Shown piece by piece: positions 6,714 through 14,805 of a stretch of DNA of 53,275 bases. The first letter of the stretch is position 1. The number at the start of each line of letters is the position of its first letter. The stretch is from Phormidesmis priestleyi BC1401 (GTDB taxonomy: Bacteria; Cyanobacteriota; Cyanobacteriia; Leptolyngbyales; Leptolyngbyaceae). Location of the stretch: positions 1 to 53,275 of the forward strand of contig NZ_LXYR01000036.1 of the NCBI RefSeq assembly GCF_001650195.1. The letters run 5' to 3'. The notes below the pieces were generated by a model. That model was not told where the DNA came from. It did no database searches and was given only the letters and a program-made list of their open reading frames with translations. A program made the position numbers and the translations under genes.

Positions 6714-8765
6714 TCAAGAGACCCCGGCTGCTTTTAGTGCCAGCGTAAAAACTATCTTTGCTGCTTCGCTTACTGTTGTTTCACTGGCTTTGTTTGCCAT
6801 TGCTTTGCCCCACAGCACTAATTTTCCCATCATGGTAGGATTTACTTCTGCTTGCTTTGCTATACCATCGGCGACCTGTTGCTGAGAGTCTTCGACAGTC
6901 ACGCCCTGATTTTGAAGCTGTTGAAGTAAGTCTTGAATTTGTTGAGCCGCTTGCGTCAGGTCTTGGCTCATGTTGATGTAGTTGCCCTGGATGTAATCAC
7001 GATCGATTCGCTCGTTGTAATTACCGCTTCCCATGTGGATGTTTCGATCTCCCATTGATTGACTCTCCGCTGTTGCAGTTATGTTGATAGGTCTACTAGC
7101 TTCGTGTTTAGCAATCTCCATTATATCTGCGCTTTTTTGTTTGTAGATCTCAATCTCTCGATCCTTTGCCTGCAACTCTACTCGGTAGAGTTTTTCTTGG
7201 AACTGAAGTTGCATCTCATAACGCTCTTTGAACCCGCTTTCGATCGCAACTTTATCCGCTCCTGCTAGCACTTCTAAGCGAATTATGAATGCACCACCAC
7301 TTTTCTTTTCAAGTGCTTGGATAGAAAGGTTATCATCTTCATACTCAGCCTGTAATTCCTGAAATGAGGCAAAAAAGGCTTTCCAGTCAATACCATCAGC
7401 AAAGATGAGGTCAACGGTTTCGAGGGCTTTTTGAAATAGAGCAGTGAACTCTCTAGGTTTGAAACTACCGCTACTAGGGCGACGTTCTTGCTGGTTCTGT
7501 TTCAAATAAACATACTCACAAATCACGCCATCTAGTTTGGTTTTACTGTTAGTGTTCCAGTCTTCTAGACAGGCTCCGGTCAATGTTGCACCTGTGAAGT
7601 TAGTGGCTAGCGCCTGGGTTCGAGTAAAATCTGCTCCACTCAGATTAGCATTGCTGAGATTCATGCCATTCAGGTTTCCATCACTTAGGTTAGCGCTATG
7701 CAAATCAGCATCACTGAAGTCCATTCGGCTGAGGTCTAAATCCTTTAACTCGTAGATGTCTATTTCGCTGAGGTTTACACCCCTGAAGTCTATTCCGCTG
7801 AAGTCTAATTCCCTAAGATTTATATCACTGAAGTCTATCTCGCTGAGGTCTATCTTGCTGAGGTTTACACCCCTAAGTTTTACACCCCGGAGGTCGATAC
7901 TGCTAAGGTCTACTCTGCTAAATTTGTCACCGCTGAGGTCTATTCCACTCAGATTGGCACTGCTAAGGTCTATCCCACTAAGGTCGACGTTGCTGGGGTC
8001 TATCCCACTAAGGTTGGCATCGCTAAGGTTAGCACCTTCGAGATCGGCGCTGCTAAGGTCAGCATTACTAAGGTTAGCGCCTTCGAGATCAGCGCTGCTA
8101 AGGTCAGCATTACTAAGGTTAGAACCTTCGAGATCAGCCTTGCTGAGGTTGGCATACTTAAGATTGGCACTGCTAAGGTCAGCACCACTCAGATTGGCAC
8201 TGCTAAGGTCAGCACTGATGAGATTAGAACCACTGAGGTCAGCACCACTCAGATTGGCACTGCTAAGGTCAGCACCAATGAAGCCAGAACCACTGAGGTT
8301 AGCACCATTTAAGTTAGCCTCGCTAAGGCTGGCATTGCCAAGGTCAACCATGCTAAGGTCAGCATTGCTAAGGTCAGCACCTTCGAGATCAGCCTTGCTG
8401 AGGTTGGCATACTTAAGATTGGCACTGCTAAGGTCAGCACCACTCAGATTGGCACTGCTAAGGTTAGCATTGATGAGATTAGAACCACTGAGGTCAGCAT
8501 TGCTAAGGTCAGCACCTTCGAGATCAGCATTGCTGAGGTTGGCATATTTAAGATTGGCATTGCTAAGGTCAGCACCACTCAGATTAGCACCTCCGAGGTC
8601 AACACTAATGAGGTTAGAACCACTCAGGTTGGCATCTTCGAGATCAGCGCCAATAGAGTTGGCACATTCAAGATTGGAACCTTCATTACTAGAAAATTCT
8701 TGTCTCCACTGATTCCAAATTTCCACCCCTTGTCTTAGCAAATCTAACTGTTCCTGTTTCGCCAC
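6714..8765 (-). CDS. large pentapeptide-repeat protein with C-terminal cyanobacterial tail domain
   Basis: 683 residues. A short helical start (KQEQLDLLRQGVEIWNQW) is followed by about 340 residues of A(D/N)LSxA pentapeptides, which fold as a right-handed quadrilateral beta helix. The repeats shift towards DLSGI/DFSGI in the second half, then GADFTRTQALATNFTGATLTGACLEDW closes the solenoid. A helical region with a coiled coil follows, then a glycine/asparagine stretch (GDRNIHMGSGNYNE) and a conserved-looking tail (GKLVLWGKAMANKASETTVSEAAKIVF). Similar tails occur in other cyanobacterial proteins of unknown role (family knowledge, not checked). No signal peptide is visible. DNA gyrase mimicry, known for Qnr proteins, should not be assumed. 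Internal units are nearly identical at DNA level, so the repeat number may vary between strains. Confidence 0.88.
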   Translation of the reverse strand: MAKQEQLDLLRQGVEIWNQWRQEFSSNEGSNLECANSIGADLEDANLSGSNLISVDLGGANLSGADLSNANLKYANLSNADLEGADLSNADLSGSNLINANLSSANLSGADLSSANLKYANLSKADLEGADLSNADLSMVDLGNASLSEANLNGANLSGSGFIGADLSSANLSGADLSGSNLISADLSSANLSGADLSSANLKYANLSKADLEGSNLSNADLSSADLEGANLSNADLSSADLEGANLSDANLSGIDPSNVDLSGIDLSSANLSGIDLSGDKFSRVDLSSIDLRGVKLRGVNLSKIDLSEIDFSDINLRELDFSGIDFRGVNLSEIDIYELKDLDLSRMDFSDADLHSANLSDGNLNGMNLSNANLSGADFTRTQALATNFTGATLTGACLEDWNTNSKTKLDGVICEYVYLKQNQQERRPSSGSFKPREFTALFQKALETVDLIFADGIDWKAFFASFQELQAEYEDDNLSIQALEKKSGGAFIIRLEVLAGADKVAIESGFKERYEMQLQFQEKLYRVELQAKDREIEIYKQKSADIMEIAKHEASRPINITATAESQSMGDRNIHMGSGNYNERIDRDYIQGNYINMSQDLTQAAQQIQDLLQQLQNQGVTVEDSQQQVADGIAKQAEVNPTMMGKLVLWGKAMANKASETTVSEAAKIVFTLALKAAGVS
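8124..8590 (-). repeat. recent internal duplications within the pentapeptide gene
   Basis: A unit of about 90 bases beginning ACCTTCGAGATCAGCCTTGC occurs at 8124-8213 and again at 8380-8469 with almost no differences. A third, slightly more divergent copy starts near 8517. In protein terms the block KADLEG...SSANLKYANLS is repeated. The near-identity of codons shows duplication at DNA level rather than convergent repeat structure. Confidence 0.7.
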
Positions 8766-8856
8766 TATCTTGCCCTCATCCTTGTGATTTCCCAGTACTA
8801 CTTCAACTAGATCGCACCCAATCCCTAAACCTTTAACTCCAAAGTAGCGTTAATCA

Positions 8857-9089
8857 CCGCACATCGACCAGACGATCGCGCAACCAACCGATCGCGCTCT
8901 CGACATCTGCCACTTGCTGAAAGTGTCGTCGATAGGTCTTCTCGTTCAACTCGCTGTACCGACTCAAGCTCGTGACGTTGACGTTGACGCACACCACCAG
9001 CATGGTCGTGAACAACATCACAGAAAAGGTCACTTGCGGTTTGCGAAAACGCCCACTTTGGTCAGTAGGCTCTCTACAATGGCTGCCAT
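8857..9089 (-). pseudogene. N-terminal remnant of a DDE transposase
   Basis: The minus strand encodes SLSRYSELNEKTYRRHFQQ, which resembles the N-terminal motif of IS4-type cyanobacterial transposases (family recognition from memory). Upstream, QVTFSVMLFTTMLVV continues the protein, and MAAIVESLLTKVG starting at 9089 lies in a different frame, so a frameshift lies near 9050. The frame ends after only about 65 more residues and no DDE catalytic region follows. It is flanked by a GC-rich repeat core and is dead. Confidence 0.5.
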
Positions 9090-9119
9090 CGCTATTCATC
9101 CGGTGCTTGGTTGATACTG

Positions 9120-9156
9120 TCCCCTCTCCCAAAAGGAGAGGGCTAGGGTGAGGGTA
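9120..9156. repeat. half copy of the GC-rich palindromic repeat core
   Basis: CCCCTCTCCCAAAAGGAGAGGGCTAG and the following GGTGAGGGT match half of the core found in the larger elements at 10257, 14806, 21070, 22808 and 30541. No terminal inverted repeats are recognisable here, so it appears to be a decayed copy. Confidence 0.6.
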
Positions 9157-9380
9157 AAATCTGTGCTTCACAGATCGATTTAGAAACGCCCAGGGATTAT
9201 CCTTTTGGAAGCATCTCCCTTGTAAACTTGCACAAAAACAGAATCTCTTAATGTGTTGTCTGTGGATTTCGACTCCGCTCAACCCACTCGATTTCTCTTA
9301 GCGCACTCATTGAGAGTCGAGATCTAAGCAAAGTCGAAGCCCGAAGAAATCGATCGAGACTCGATTAAACCGCAGTTCCT

Positions 9381-9863
9381 CTAGCGTGAAAGGGGCACCG
9401 CTCCAGCACCGTTCGGTGTCGCTCCATTGATGGGGGCGATCGTTCCGTTCTGAGACTGATTTAGATTGGTCGCCAGTTGTTTTTTGGAGCGTCTGTAATT
9501 ACTCGGCGGTTTTCCACCTGCCATCTCATATTCCTTGCTGTCTCTGCCATACGTCGCCACGACAGCGCTCAAAAGCCGTGTTGACAGAATGGATACGGCG
9601 GCTTCGGCTTCGGCAAACTCGATGCGGGTGCGATCGACCGCGGAAAGAGCAAGATTATGAGTCTGCAAACAGGTGTCTGACGTGGTAATCAAGGCAGCAT
9701 AGTCTTGCAGGGTTAGCCCATTGCCTATCTCTAGGTTGGGATGAATCGATTGCAGCCCGCGCAATCTTGCCTGCGCTTTTTCTAAAGTGGTAGAACGTCG
9801 TTTTTGATAAACCATAGAGTAGATAGCTCCCAATTCCAAATGCAGTTGTGGTGATAGGTTCAC
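9381..9863 (-). CDS. hypothetical cyanobacterial protein
   Basis: 160 residues with a normal amino-acid composition: a helical N-terminal half (QLHLELGAIYSMVYQKRR, TLEKAQARLRGLQ) and a segment GRDSKEYEMAGGKPPSNYRRS. I recall that last motif from small cyanobacterial hypothetical proteins. The tail is low complexity (ATPNGAGAVP). No signal peptide, membrane helix or catalytic motif is visible, and I do not recognise a function. It stands alone between a transposase remnant and a tandem repeat. It may be a decaying or lineage-specific gene. Confidence 0.55.
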   Translation of the reverse strand: MNLSPQLHLELGAIYSMVYQKRRSTTLEKAQARLRGLQSIHPNLEIGNGLTLQDYAALITTSDTCLQTHNLALSAVDRTRIEFAEAEAAVSILSTRLLSAVVATYGRDSKEYEMAGGKPPSNYRRSKKQLATNLNQSQNGTIAPINGATPNGAGAVPLSR

Positions 9864-9979
9864 TTTAGACCTGCGCTCAGTCCACCGAGATCCGTAGAAC
9901 CTTGGAATCTAGTTGATTAACGGAGTTGCTGTTGCGCTCAACTTCCGTAAACTCCGCTAGTCAGGGAGTCAGAAACCGT

Positions 9980-10230
9980 TTCGTAGACCTCAGTGCTCAT
10001 TTCGTGGGTCTCAACAACGGCTTTGTAGACCTCAACAACGGTTTCGTGAACCCCGGTGCTCGTTCGTGGGTCTCAACAACGGCTTCGTAGACCTCAGTGC
10101 TCGTTTCGTAGGTCTCAACAACGGCTTCGTGAGTCTCAACAACGGCTTCGTGAACCTCAATGCTCGTTTCGTAGACCTCAACAACGGTTTCGTAGACCTC
10201 GATCGTGGTTTTGTAGACCCCAAACGTTAT
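9980..10230. repeat. 12-unit tandem repeat, 21-bp period
   Basis: Twelve consecutive units of the form TTCGTrGACCTCAACAACGGy occupy the interval. The second half of the unit alternates between CAACAACGG and AGTGCTCGT types. One unit (10043-10062) is 20 bases long, a one-base deletion. The period is a multiple of three and both strands stay open over long runs: a heptad like LNNGFVD on the plus strand and ETVVEVY on the minus strand. No convincing start or flanking gene supports either reading, so I list it as a repeat. Confidence 0.85.
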
Positions 10231-10256
10231 TTCTACAAAAAAGCTACCGATCTAAT

Positions 10257-10410
10257 TAGACCTCCTGCACGAATCCTTCGCCCTCACCCTAGCCCTCTCC
10301 CTAAGGAGAGGGAACAAGAGGTTCTAGCTCCTTTCTCCCTGGGGAGAAGGGTTGGCGAGGGCTTGCCCCACTTCGTGAGGAGGGCTGTCCAGATTCATGC
10401 AAGAGGTCTA
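10257..10410. mobile_element. MITE-like element, type A copy 1
   Basis: It is bounded by TAGACCTCCTGCACGAATC (10257-10275) and GATTCATGCAAGAGGTCTA (10392-10410), inverted repeats matching at 17 of 19 positions. The inside is the GC-rich core CCCTCACCCTAGCCCTCTCC, an imperfect palindrome, followed by GGCGAGGGCTTGCCCC. It has no coding capacity. Two further copies with the same right end lie at 14806 and 21070. Target-site duplication is not evident. Confidence 0.75.
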
Positions 10411-10494
10411 TTGAGGCGCAGTTCAGAACAAACAAGCACCCGATCGATAGCTTTATTAAAAGTGTACGAGGTTTGAGGGAGAAAACCTCTGTGC

Positions 10495-12450
10495 TTAAGA
10501 CTTCAGCGCATCTAACATAGCTTGATAGATGTGGCTTTGATCAATCGCACTTGGAACGCCCGGAATTTTATATCGCTTCGTCGTTCCACTAGGAGGACTG
10601 TTTACGTAATCCACGTCGCGACCAACATAATCTGCCAGCTTGAGTGCGCCACCCTGGAAATAGACGGGCACCATGCGATTGCTGTGGTTGCCCCACCCAT
10701 ATTTGATGGCAGGGTCAGATCCCCAAAAGTGACCTGCGGTAGCGGGCGTGTGTTTGTTGTAGGTCAGGTCGGCTGCTCCATTTGACTGCACGAGCTGCGC
10801 GTAGTTCTCGTTCAAGGTCAAATAGTGGTCGTGATCGGCAGTGACGATTAGTACATTCTTCTTCCAGCCGCCGTTTTGACCGACCCAGTTGATGACTTCT
10901 GAGACAGCTTTGTCAAACGATCGCATCGTTCCAACCAAGTTGTCGAGGTTGTTGTCGTGGGCTGCCCAATCAATGTCGCCCCCTTCAATCATCAGCCAAA
11001 ACCCGTCTTTGTCTTTGCCGAGCACCTCTAGCGCAGCGCGACTCATTTGAGCCAATGTTGGATTCGCTTTGACCTCTTTAGCGATGAACTGGCGGTCGGT
11101 TTCACCCGGAGCAAGCGGACGAACGACATCTGGCTTAGGAATTTGAGTGCCGTTGTTAACCGCGGGGGCTGTGGCAGTTGAGGCAGCAGCAGTTGAGTAG
11201 AGGGAAAAGTTGTCTAACCCTGTAATGCTGTAATTGCCCGATGATCCCTGAGTCGGAATGTTGCCATTCTGACCACGAGCACCATACAGCCCTAGCAGCC
11301 GTTCACCTTTATTGGGGTCAATCTTTGTAGCGGTTTGAATCAGAGTTTTGCCGCCATCGACGATCGCACCTAAATCATTCGTCGTCGTGACCTTGGTATC
11401 GCGCTCTAAAAACGTGTAGCCATAGCGGTTGCTGGTAGGCTTTGACTTCAGTTCATCATAGGTAGACTTTTTGATGTAGGTAAAGCCAGCAGGCGTTCCG
11501 GTAGTTGCGGAAGTCGCGTTCTCAAAGTCTAGAGGATGTCCACCACCGAGCAGCACGGTTGGCAAATAGCCTTGGTCTTCTCGAATCGCCTCTTGCAAAA
11601 TGTTGTCAAGCGCCGGAAAGTCATTGTCATATTTGCTACGACGATTGACGCTCGATGCTGCCGCTCCTGGAGTTGCGTGGGTGATGGGCACTGAGGTGAC
11701 CAAGCCCGTCGATTTGCCCAACTCTCTAGCATCTTGCAGAATGGTTTTCACCGTAGTCCGCTCGTAGATGTCTACAGCCATTGCGTTGTTGTAGCTCTTG
11801 ACCCCGGTGTAAAGGGTTGATGCCGTGTTTGCCGAGTCGGGATAGCTGCACTTAATATATTCAGGGTCGGCACTGCCCGGAGACGCGGGGTTCAAAGGAG
11901 TCCAAGGGTTCGATCCTCCTTTAGCAGACTCATATCCAACAATGTTGCCACCTAGAGGATTTTCCCCAGTGCGGCAGGGTTGAGCGGCTGTGGCAGTCAA
12001 GTTGCGGGTCGGTGTGCCAGGATTGAGCGCTGGATTGAATTGGAAGCCAGCCCGAACAGGAGCCGCGCCTGTCACTCCACAGTCGATGCCCGCAGGGTTG
12101 GTCGTCGATCGGCAGACTGCTGTGGTGGCATTTAAGGCGCTGTTGCCTGTTGAACCAGCGATCGTCGTTCCATACGTGGTGGCGTAGGTGTAGCCCGTCA
12201 GCTTCTGAAAGCTCAATCCCCGTCCTTTTCCAGCCGTGTAGAGCGGTGTGCCGTTTGCCACAGCCGCCGCACGAGCCATATTCCAGCCCATGCCGTCACC
12301 GATCATCAAAATGACGTTGACTCCGTTGCCCTTTTGAGCAGCCAAAGCGGAGGGTGTGGTAAGAGGAACCAGATTTAAGGAAATAATGCAGAAAAGGCAC
12401 GCCATAAAAATGGATAGATGCCGAGTCATGGTCTGAAGAACGTTCATCAT
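10495..12450 (-). CDS. secreted alkaline phosphatase (PhoA-type superfamily)
   Basis: 651 residues. A signal peptide ends near ALA-AQ at residue 38, so the enzyme is exported. Metal and catalytic motifs of the alkaline phosphatase superfamily are intact: GDGMGWNMA (metal Asp52), YPDSANTAST with nucleophile Ser206, EGGDIDWAAHDNN, TADHDHYLTL, and a late GWGNHSNRMVP histidine. It hydrolyses phosphate monoesters outside the cytoplasm, normally for phosphate scavenging. An insertion-rich segment (residues about 100-200) precedes the nucleophile motif and makes the protein longer than E. coli PhoA (471). It lies behind a PEP-CTERM protein and a small membrane protein on the same strand. I see no convincing Pho box in the 134 bases upstream. 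Confidence 0.9.
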   Translation of the reverse strand: MMNVLQTMTRHLSIFMACLFCIISLNLVPLTTPSALAAQKGNGVNVILMIGDGMGWNMARAAAVANGTPLYTAGKGRGLSFQKLTGYTYATTYGTTIAGSTGNSALNATTAVCRSTTNPAGIDCGVTGAAPVRAGFQFNPALNPGTPTRNLTATAAQPCRTGENPLGGNIVGYESAKGGSNPWTPLNPASPGSADPEYIKCSYPDSANTASTLYTGVKSYNNAMAVDIYERTTVKTILQDARELGKSTGLVTSVPITHATPGAAASSVNRRSKYDNDFPALDNILQEAIREDQGYLPTVLLGGGHPLDFENATSATTGTPAGFTYIKKSTYDELKSKPTSNRYGYTFLERDTKVTTTNDLGAIVDGGKTLIQTATKIDPNKGERLLGLYGARGQNGNIPTQGSSGNYSITGLDNFSLYSTAAASTATAPAVNNGTQIPKPDVVRPLAPGETDRQFIAKEVKANPTLAQMSRAALEVLGKDKDGFWLMIEGGDIDWAAHDNNLDNLVGTMRSFDKAVSEVINWVGQNGGWKKNVLIVTADHDHYLTLNENYAQLVQSNGAADLTYNKHTPATAGHFWGSDPAIKYGWGNHSNRMVPVYFQGGALKLADYVGRDVDYVNSPPSGTTKRYKIPGVPSAIDQSHIYQAMLDALKS

Positions 12451-12584
12451 GGCAGATTCATTTAGCGGTGAGCTTCGGGTTGATAGATAGGCACAAAAAG
12501 CTGTGAACTTAGCTCAGAGCGAAGTTCGACAATTTCAAGAGTTTTATGGAGGCAAGAAGTCTAATCAGAGATAGCCCGATCGAG

Positions 12585-12803
12585 CTACTGATAGTAGTTG
12601 GGTGCCCGGTGAGAGGCAGCGGTTTCTAAGGCAAACTCGTTGATCGGCGGTTGAACCTGCGACTCATTCACCACCGGAGCGCTTTGCGCAGGGGCGATTT
12701 GAGGGGCGGAAAACGAGGCGATCGCCAGCATCAAGGCTCCGCAAAAGCCAACGAGAAAATAGATGCACCAGCGCAGAGGTTGAGGAAAATTGAGGATCAT
12801 CAT
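12585..12803 (-). CDS. small membrane-anchored protein
   Basis: 72 residues. One transmembrane or signal segment (WCIYFLVGFCGALMLAIASF, residues 12-31) is followed by a proline/glutamine/alanine-rich extracytoplasmic tail that ends in NYYQ. The start lies nine bases after the stop of the PEP-CTERM gene, which suggests cotranscription with it and with the alkaline phosphatase downstream. The family is not recognised. If the segment is cleaved, it would be a short secreted peptide. Confidence 0.55.
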   Translation of the reverse strand: MMILNFPQPLRWCIYFLVGFCGALMLAIASFSAPQIAPAQSAPVVNESQVQPPINEFALETAASHRAPNYYQ

Positions 12804-12811
12804 GGGTTATT

Positions 12812-13546
12812 CTAGGTTGAAGAACGGTCGGTCTGGGGAGTCAGATTGAGACATTTGTTGAGCCGCCGCCCTTTTGCAGCAAGCAGGGTTCCGGTGACAG
12901 CAAGCAGTCCAAGCACGACACCGGGTTCAGGAACCTTTTTGGCAACGAGTTTTGCGGTTCCTAGCTTGGCACCTGTTAAACCGAGGTCGGTTCCGGCGAT
13001 CGTGGCAGCGCTGAGAGAATCGTTAAACTGCTGGGCAACTTTGACATCAAACCCAGGAACAGTGAGAATGCCCTCCGCCAACGTGGGAGCGCCTGTGGGA
13101 GTTAAATCGAATAACCGTAAGCCTGTGGTCAGCGTATCTCTGAGAAAGAAGCCTTGATCGAAGCCGATCGAGAAATCCCCAACTTCTAATGATGACGGAT
13201 AGCTGAGTTTGGCTTCGTCAACCGCAAACTTAATGCCACCAGAATGCTCGATCGTGCCGCTCACCGGAGCAAATGCCTGGGTCGTCGCATCGTAGCTAAA
13301 CGTAAAATCAGTGCTAGGGTTGACTGCAAACCCAAGCCCAAAGCCCGTCGCTGCGGGAACGGTGCCAAAACTGCTGTCAAACTTCAACCCCACCGATGCG
13401 AGGGCATCGAGAGCCGTCTGATCTAGCTGAAGGCTGGTCGTTCCTGAGCCAACTTGATAGGTTGAAGGAGCCGCCTGAACGGGAGTCACTGCGACGATCG
13501 CAACGGTTGCTATCCCCAGTAAAGCGCTTAGAGAATGAAGACGCAT
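12812..13546 (-). CDS. PEP-CTERM sorting-domain protein
   Basis: 244 residues. An N-terminal signal peptide (LLGIATVAIVAVTPVQA) is followed by a beta-rich secreted domain of about 180 residues with no recognised catalytic motif. Near the C-terminus come the sorting motif VPEPG, a hydrophobic stretch (VVLGLLAVTGTLLAA) and the basic cluster KGRR, the standard PEP-CTERM layout recognised by exosortase. Unusually, 14 extra residues (NKCLNLTPQTDRSS) follow the basic cluster. Its position just upstream of the small protein and alkaline phosphatase suggests a role in extracellular matrix or surface phosphate acquisition (inference). Confidence 0.85.
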   Translation of the reverse strand: MRLHSLSALLGIATVAIVAVTPVQAAPSTYQVGSGTTSLQLDQTALDALASVGLKFDSSFGTVPAATGFGLGFAVNPSTDFTFSYDATTQAFAPVSGTIEHSGGIKFAVDEAKLSYPSSLEVGDFSIGFDQGFFLRDTLTTGLRLFDLTPTGAPTLAEGILTVPGFDVKVAQQFNDSLSAATIAGTDLGLTGAKLGTAKLVAKKVPEPGVVLGLLAVTGTLLAAKGRRLNKCLNLTPQTDRSST

Positions 13547-13600
13547 AGGTAAGTTGAATAAATGACTAGAGGTTCAGAAATCTCTTACTTAGGTTAATAC

Positions 13601-14617
13601 TCAGCTTGCTAAACTCCGTGTTGTCCCCAATACATGAGAGGTTAAGCTTTGGTTGAAGAATGGGTGTAGTTTGGGTTTTTCGAGCGATTGTTCGCTGATG
13701 ATCTGAAGCGTCATCTCTTGGATCAAGAACGCTTCAGATAAGTGAGTTTTGATTTGTTCTAAAAGACAATCGCGATCGTGAGCTTCTAGCGATGCCGAAA
13801 CATATAAATGGGCATTAACTGCAGTGTGACCGGATGTAATGCTCCAGATGCGCAGATTTTTGACCTGAGCGATCGGCTCAAATGTCAGCAGTGATGTCTC
13901 GACTTCTATGGGGTCGATTGACCGGGGCGCATATTCCAGTAGGACTTCCAGGCTTTCTCTAATGAGCGGTAGAGCGCTGACGGTAGTTAAAGCCGCCACT
14001 AACAGACTCGCGGCAGCATCCATCCACATCCAATGCCAAAAATAGATCGCTAGACTTGCGGCAATCATTCCGATCGAGCTAGCCGCATCTGCCATGACGT
14101 GCAAAAAGGCGGCTCTTAGATTTAAGTCAGTTTGACTGCGCTGGTGTAGCAATCCCAAATTTAGGCTATTGACTCCTAGCCCGACGGTTGCCCCCATCAG
14201 CATTGGCAACCCCAAAACCGTCTGCGGCGTGTGGAAACGATCGACGCTTTCCCAAATCACAAACGCGGCGATCGCCAATAGACTTAACCCATTGAGTAAC
14301 GCAACCAGAATTTCGGCTCGCTGATGCCCAAAGGTCGATCGACCTTTAGCAGGGCGTTGAGCGATCCAGGCGGCGAGCAGCGTCAGTCCTAGCGCTGCAA
14401 TGTCTGCACATAGATGCCCTGCGTCAGCCAGCAGTGAGAGACTATGGCTCAACGCTCCGATCGCTAGCTCAGTGGCAAAAAGGCTGCTTAACAACACGAG
14501 TGCAATGCTCACCATCTGCACTTTTTGATGTGTATTTTCTGAGTGCAGATAGCCGCAATAGCAGGGGCGTAAGACCAATGGTTTGCGGGCAGTAGGTCGA
14601 TTGACGGTTAGGGTCAT
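13601..14617 (-). CDS. cation diffusion facilitator (zinc/divalent metal exporter)
   Basis: 338 residues. A cysteine/histidine-bearing leader (CYCGYLHSENTH, residues about 19-30) precedes six transmembrane helices. The two intramembrane metal-site motifs of the CDF family are present: HxxxD-type DAGHLCAD in TM2 and HVMADAASS in TM5. A cytoplasmic domain of about 90 residues ends the protein. It resembles ZitB/CzcD and exports Zn2+ or a related divalent ion in exchange for protons. The N-terminal Cys/His motif could bind metal. It is monocistronic, with a possible metalloregulator site upstream. Confidence 0.9.
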   Translation of the reverse strand: MTLTVNRPTARKPLVLRPCYCGYLHSENTHQKVQMVSIALVLLSSLFATELAIGALSHSLSLLADAGHLCADIAALGLTLLAAWIAQRPAKGRSTFGHQRAEILVALLNGLSLLAIAAFVIWESVDRFHTPQTVLGLPMLMGATVGLGVNSLNLGLLHQRSQTDLNLRAAFLHVMADAASSIGMIAASLAIYFWHWMWMDAAASLLVAALTTVSALPLIRESLEVLLEYAPRSIDPIEVETSLLTFEPIAQVKNLRIWSITSGHTAVNAHLYVSASLEAHDRDCLLEQIKTHLSEAFLIQEMTLQIISEQSLEKPKLHPFFNQSLTSHVLGTTRSLAS

Positions 14618-14669
14618 GCAGCGGAACTCAAGACGATAGATTGAGATAGGGAGACAACTGCCTGCCCAT

Positions 14670-14683
14670 ATCTGTGAACAGAT
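14670..14683. promoter_or_regulatory. candidate operator upstream of the CDF gene
   Basis: ATCTGT-GA-ACAGAT is a perfect 14-base inverted repeat 53 bases upstream of the CDF start. Its GAACAGAT half resembles the TGAACA..TTCAGA-like halves of SmtB/ArsR-family operators controlling cyanobacterial metal efflux genes. No regulator gene is adjacent, so the assignment is by resemblance and position only. Confidence 0.3.
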
Positions 14684-14805
14684 TATCAGGTTTATCTTTA
14701 ATAGGTGGGTAAGCGAACGTTAACCTTGCGTAAACAGTTTGGGGCAGCGATCGGGCAACGTTGAAAACACTAACTCCTACGATCGATTCAGAACTATACT
14801 GACAA

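Noticed and set aside
7756-8712. Long open frame on the plus strand opposite the pentapeptide gene (318 codons)
   Set aside because: It is the antisense image of A(D/N)LSxA repeats and gives a monotonous LRSALLRLAP product; the repeats themselves keep it open.
8854-9282. Whole 142-codon minus frame as a gene
   Set aside because: Its first half reads through the GC-rich repeat (YPHPSPLLLGEG); only the last 65 codons and an out-of-frame start belong to a transposase remnant.
9980-10230. Possible CRISPR array
   Set aside because: Units are contiguous 21-bp tandem copies with no unique spacers, and no cas genes are nearby.
10066-10476. Open frame running from the tandem repeat into the type A element
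   Set aside because: Its second half is repeat-element sequence (PHPSPLPKER) and no start signal or homologue supports it.
13550-13620. Possible Pho box upstream of the PEP-CTERM gene
   Set aside because: Three AACCT-like words occur but at 21 and 19 base spacing, not the 11-base period of cyanobacterial Pho boxes.
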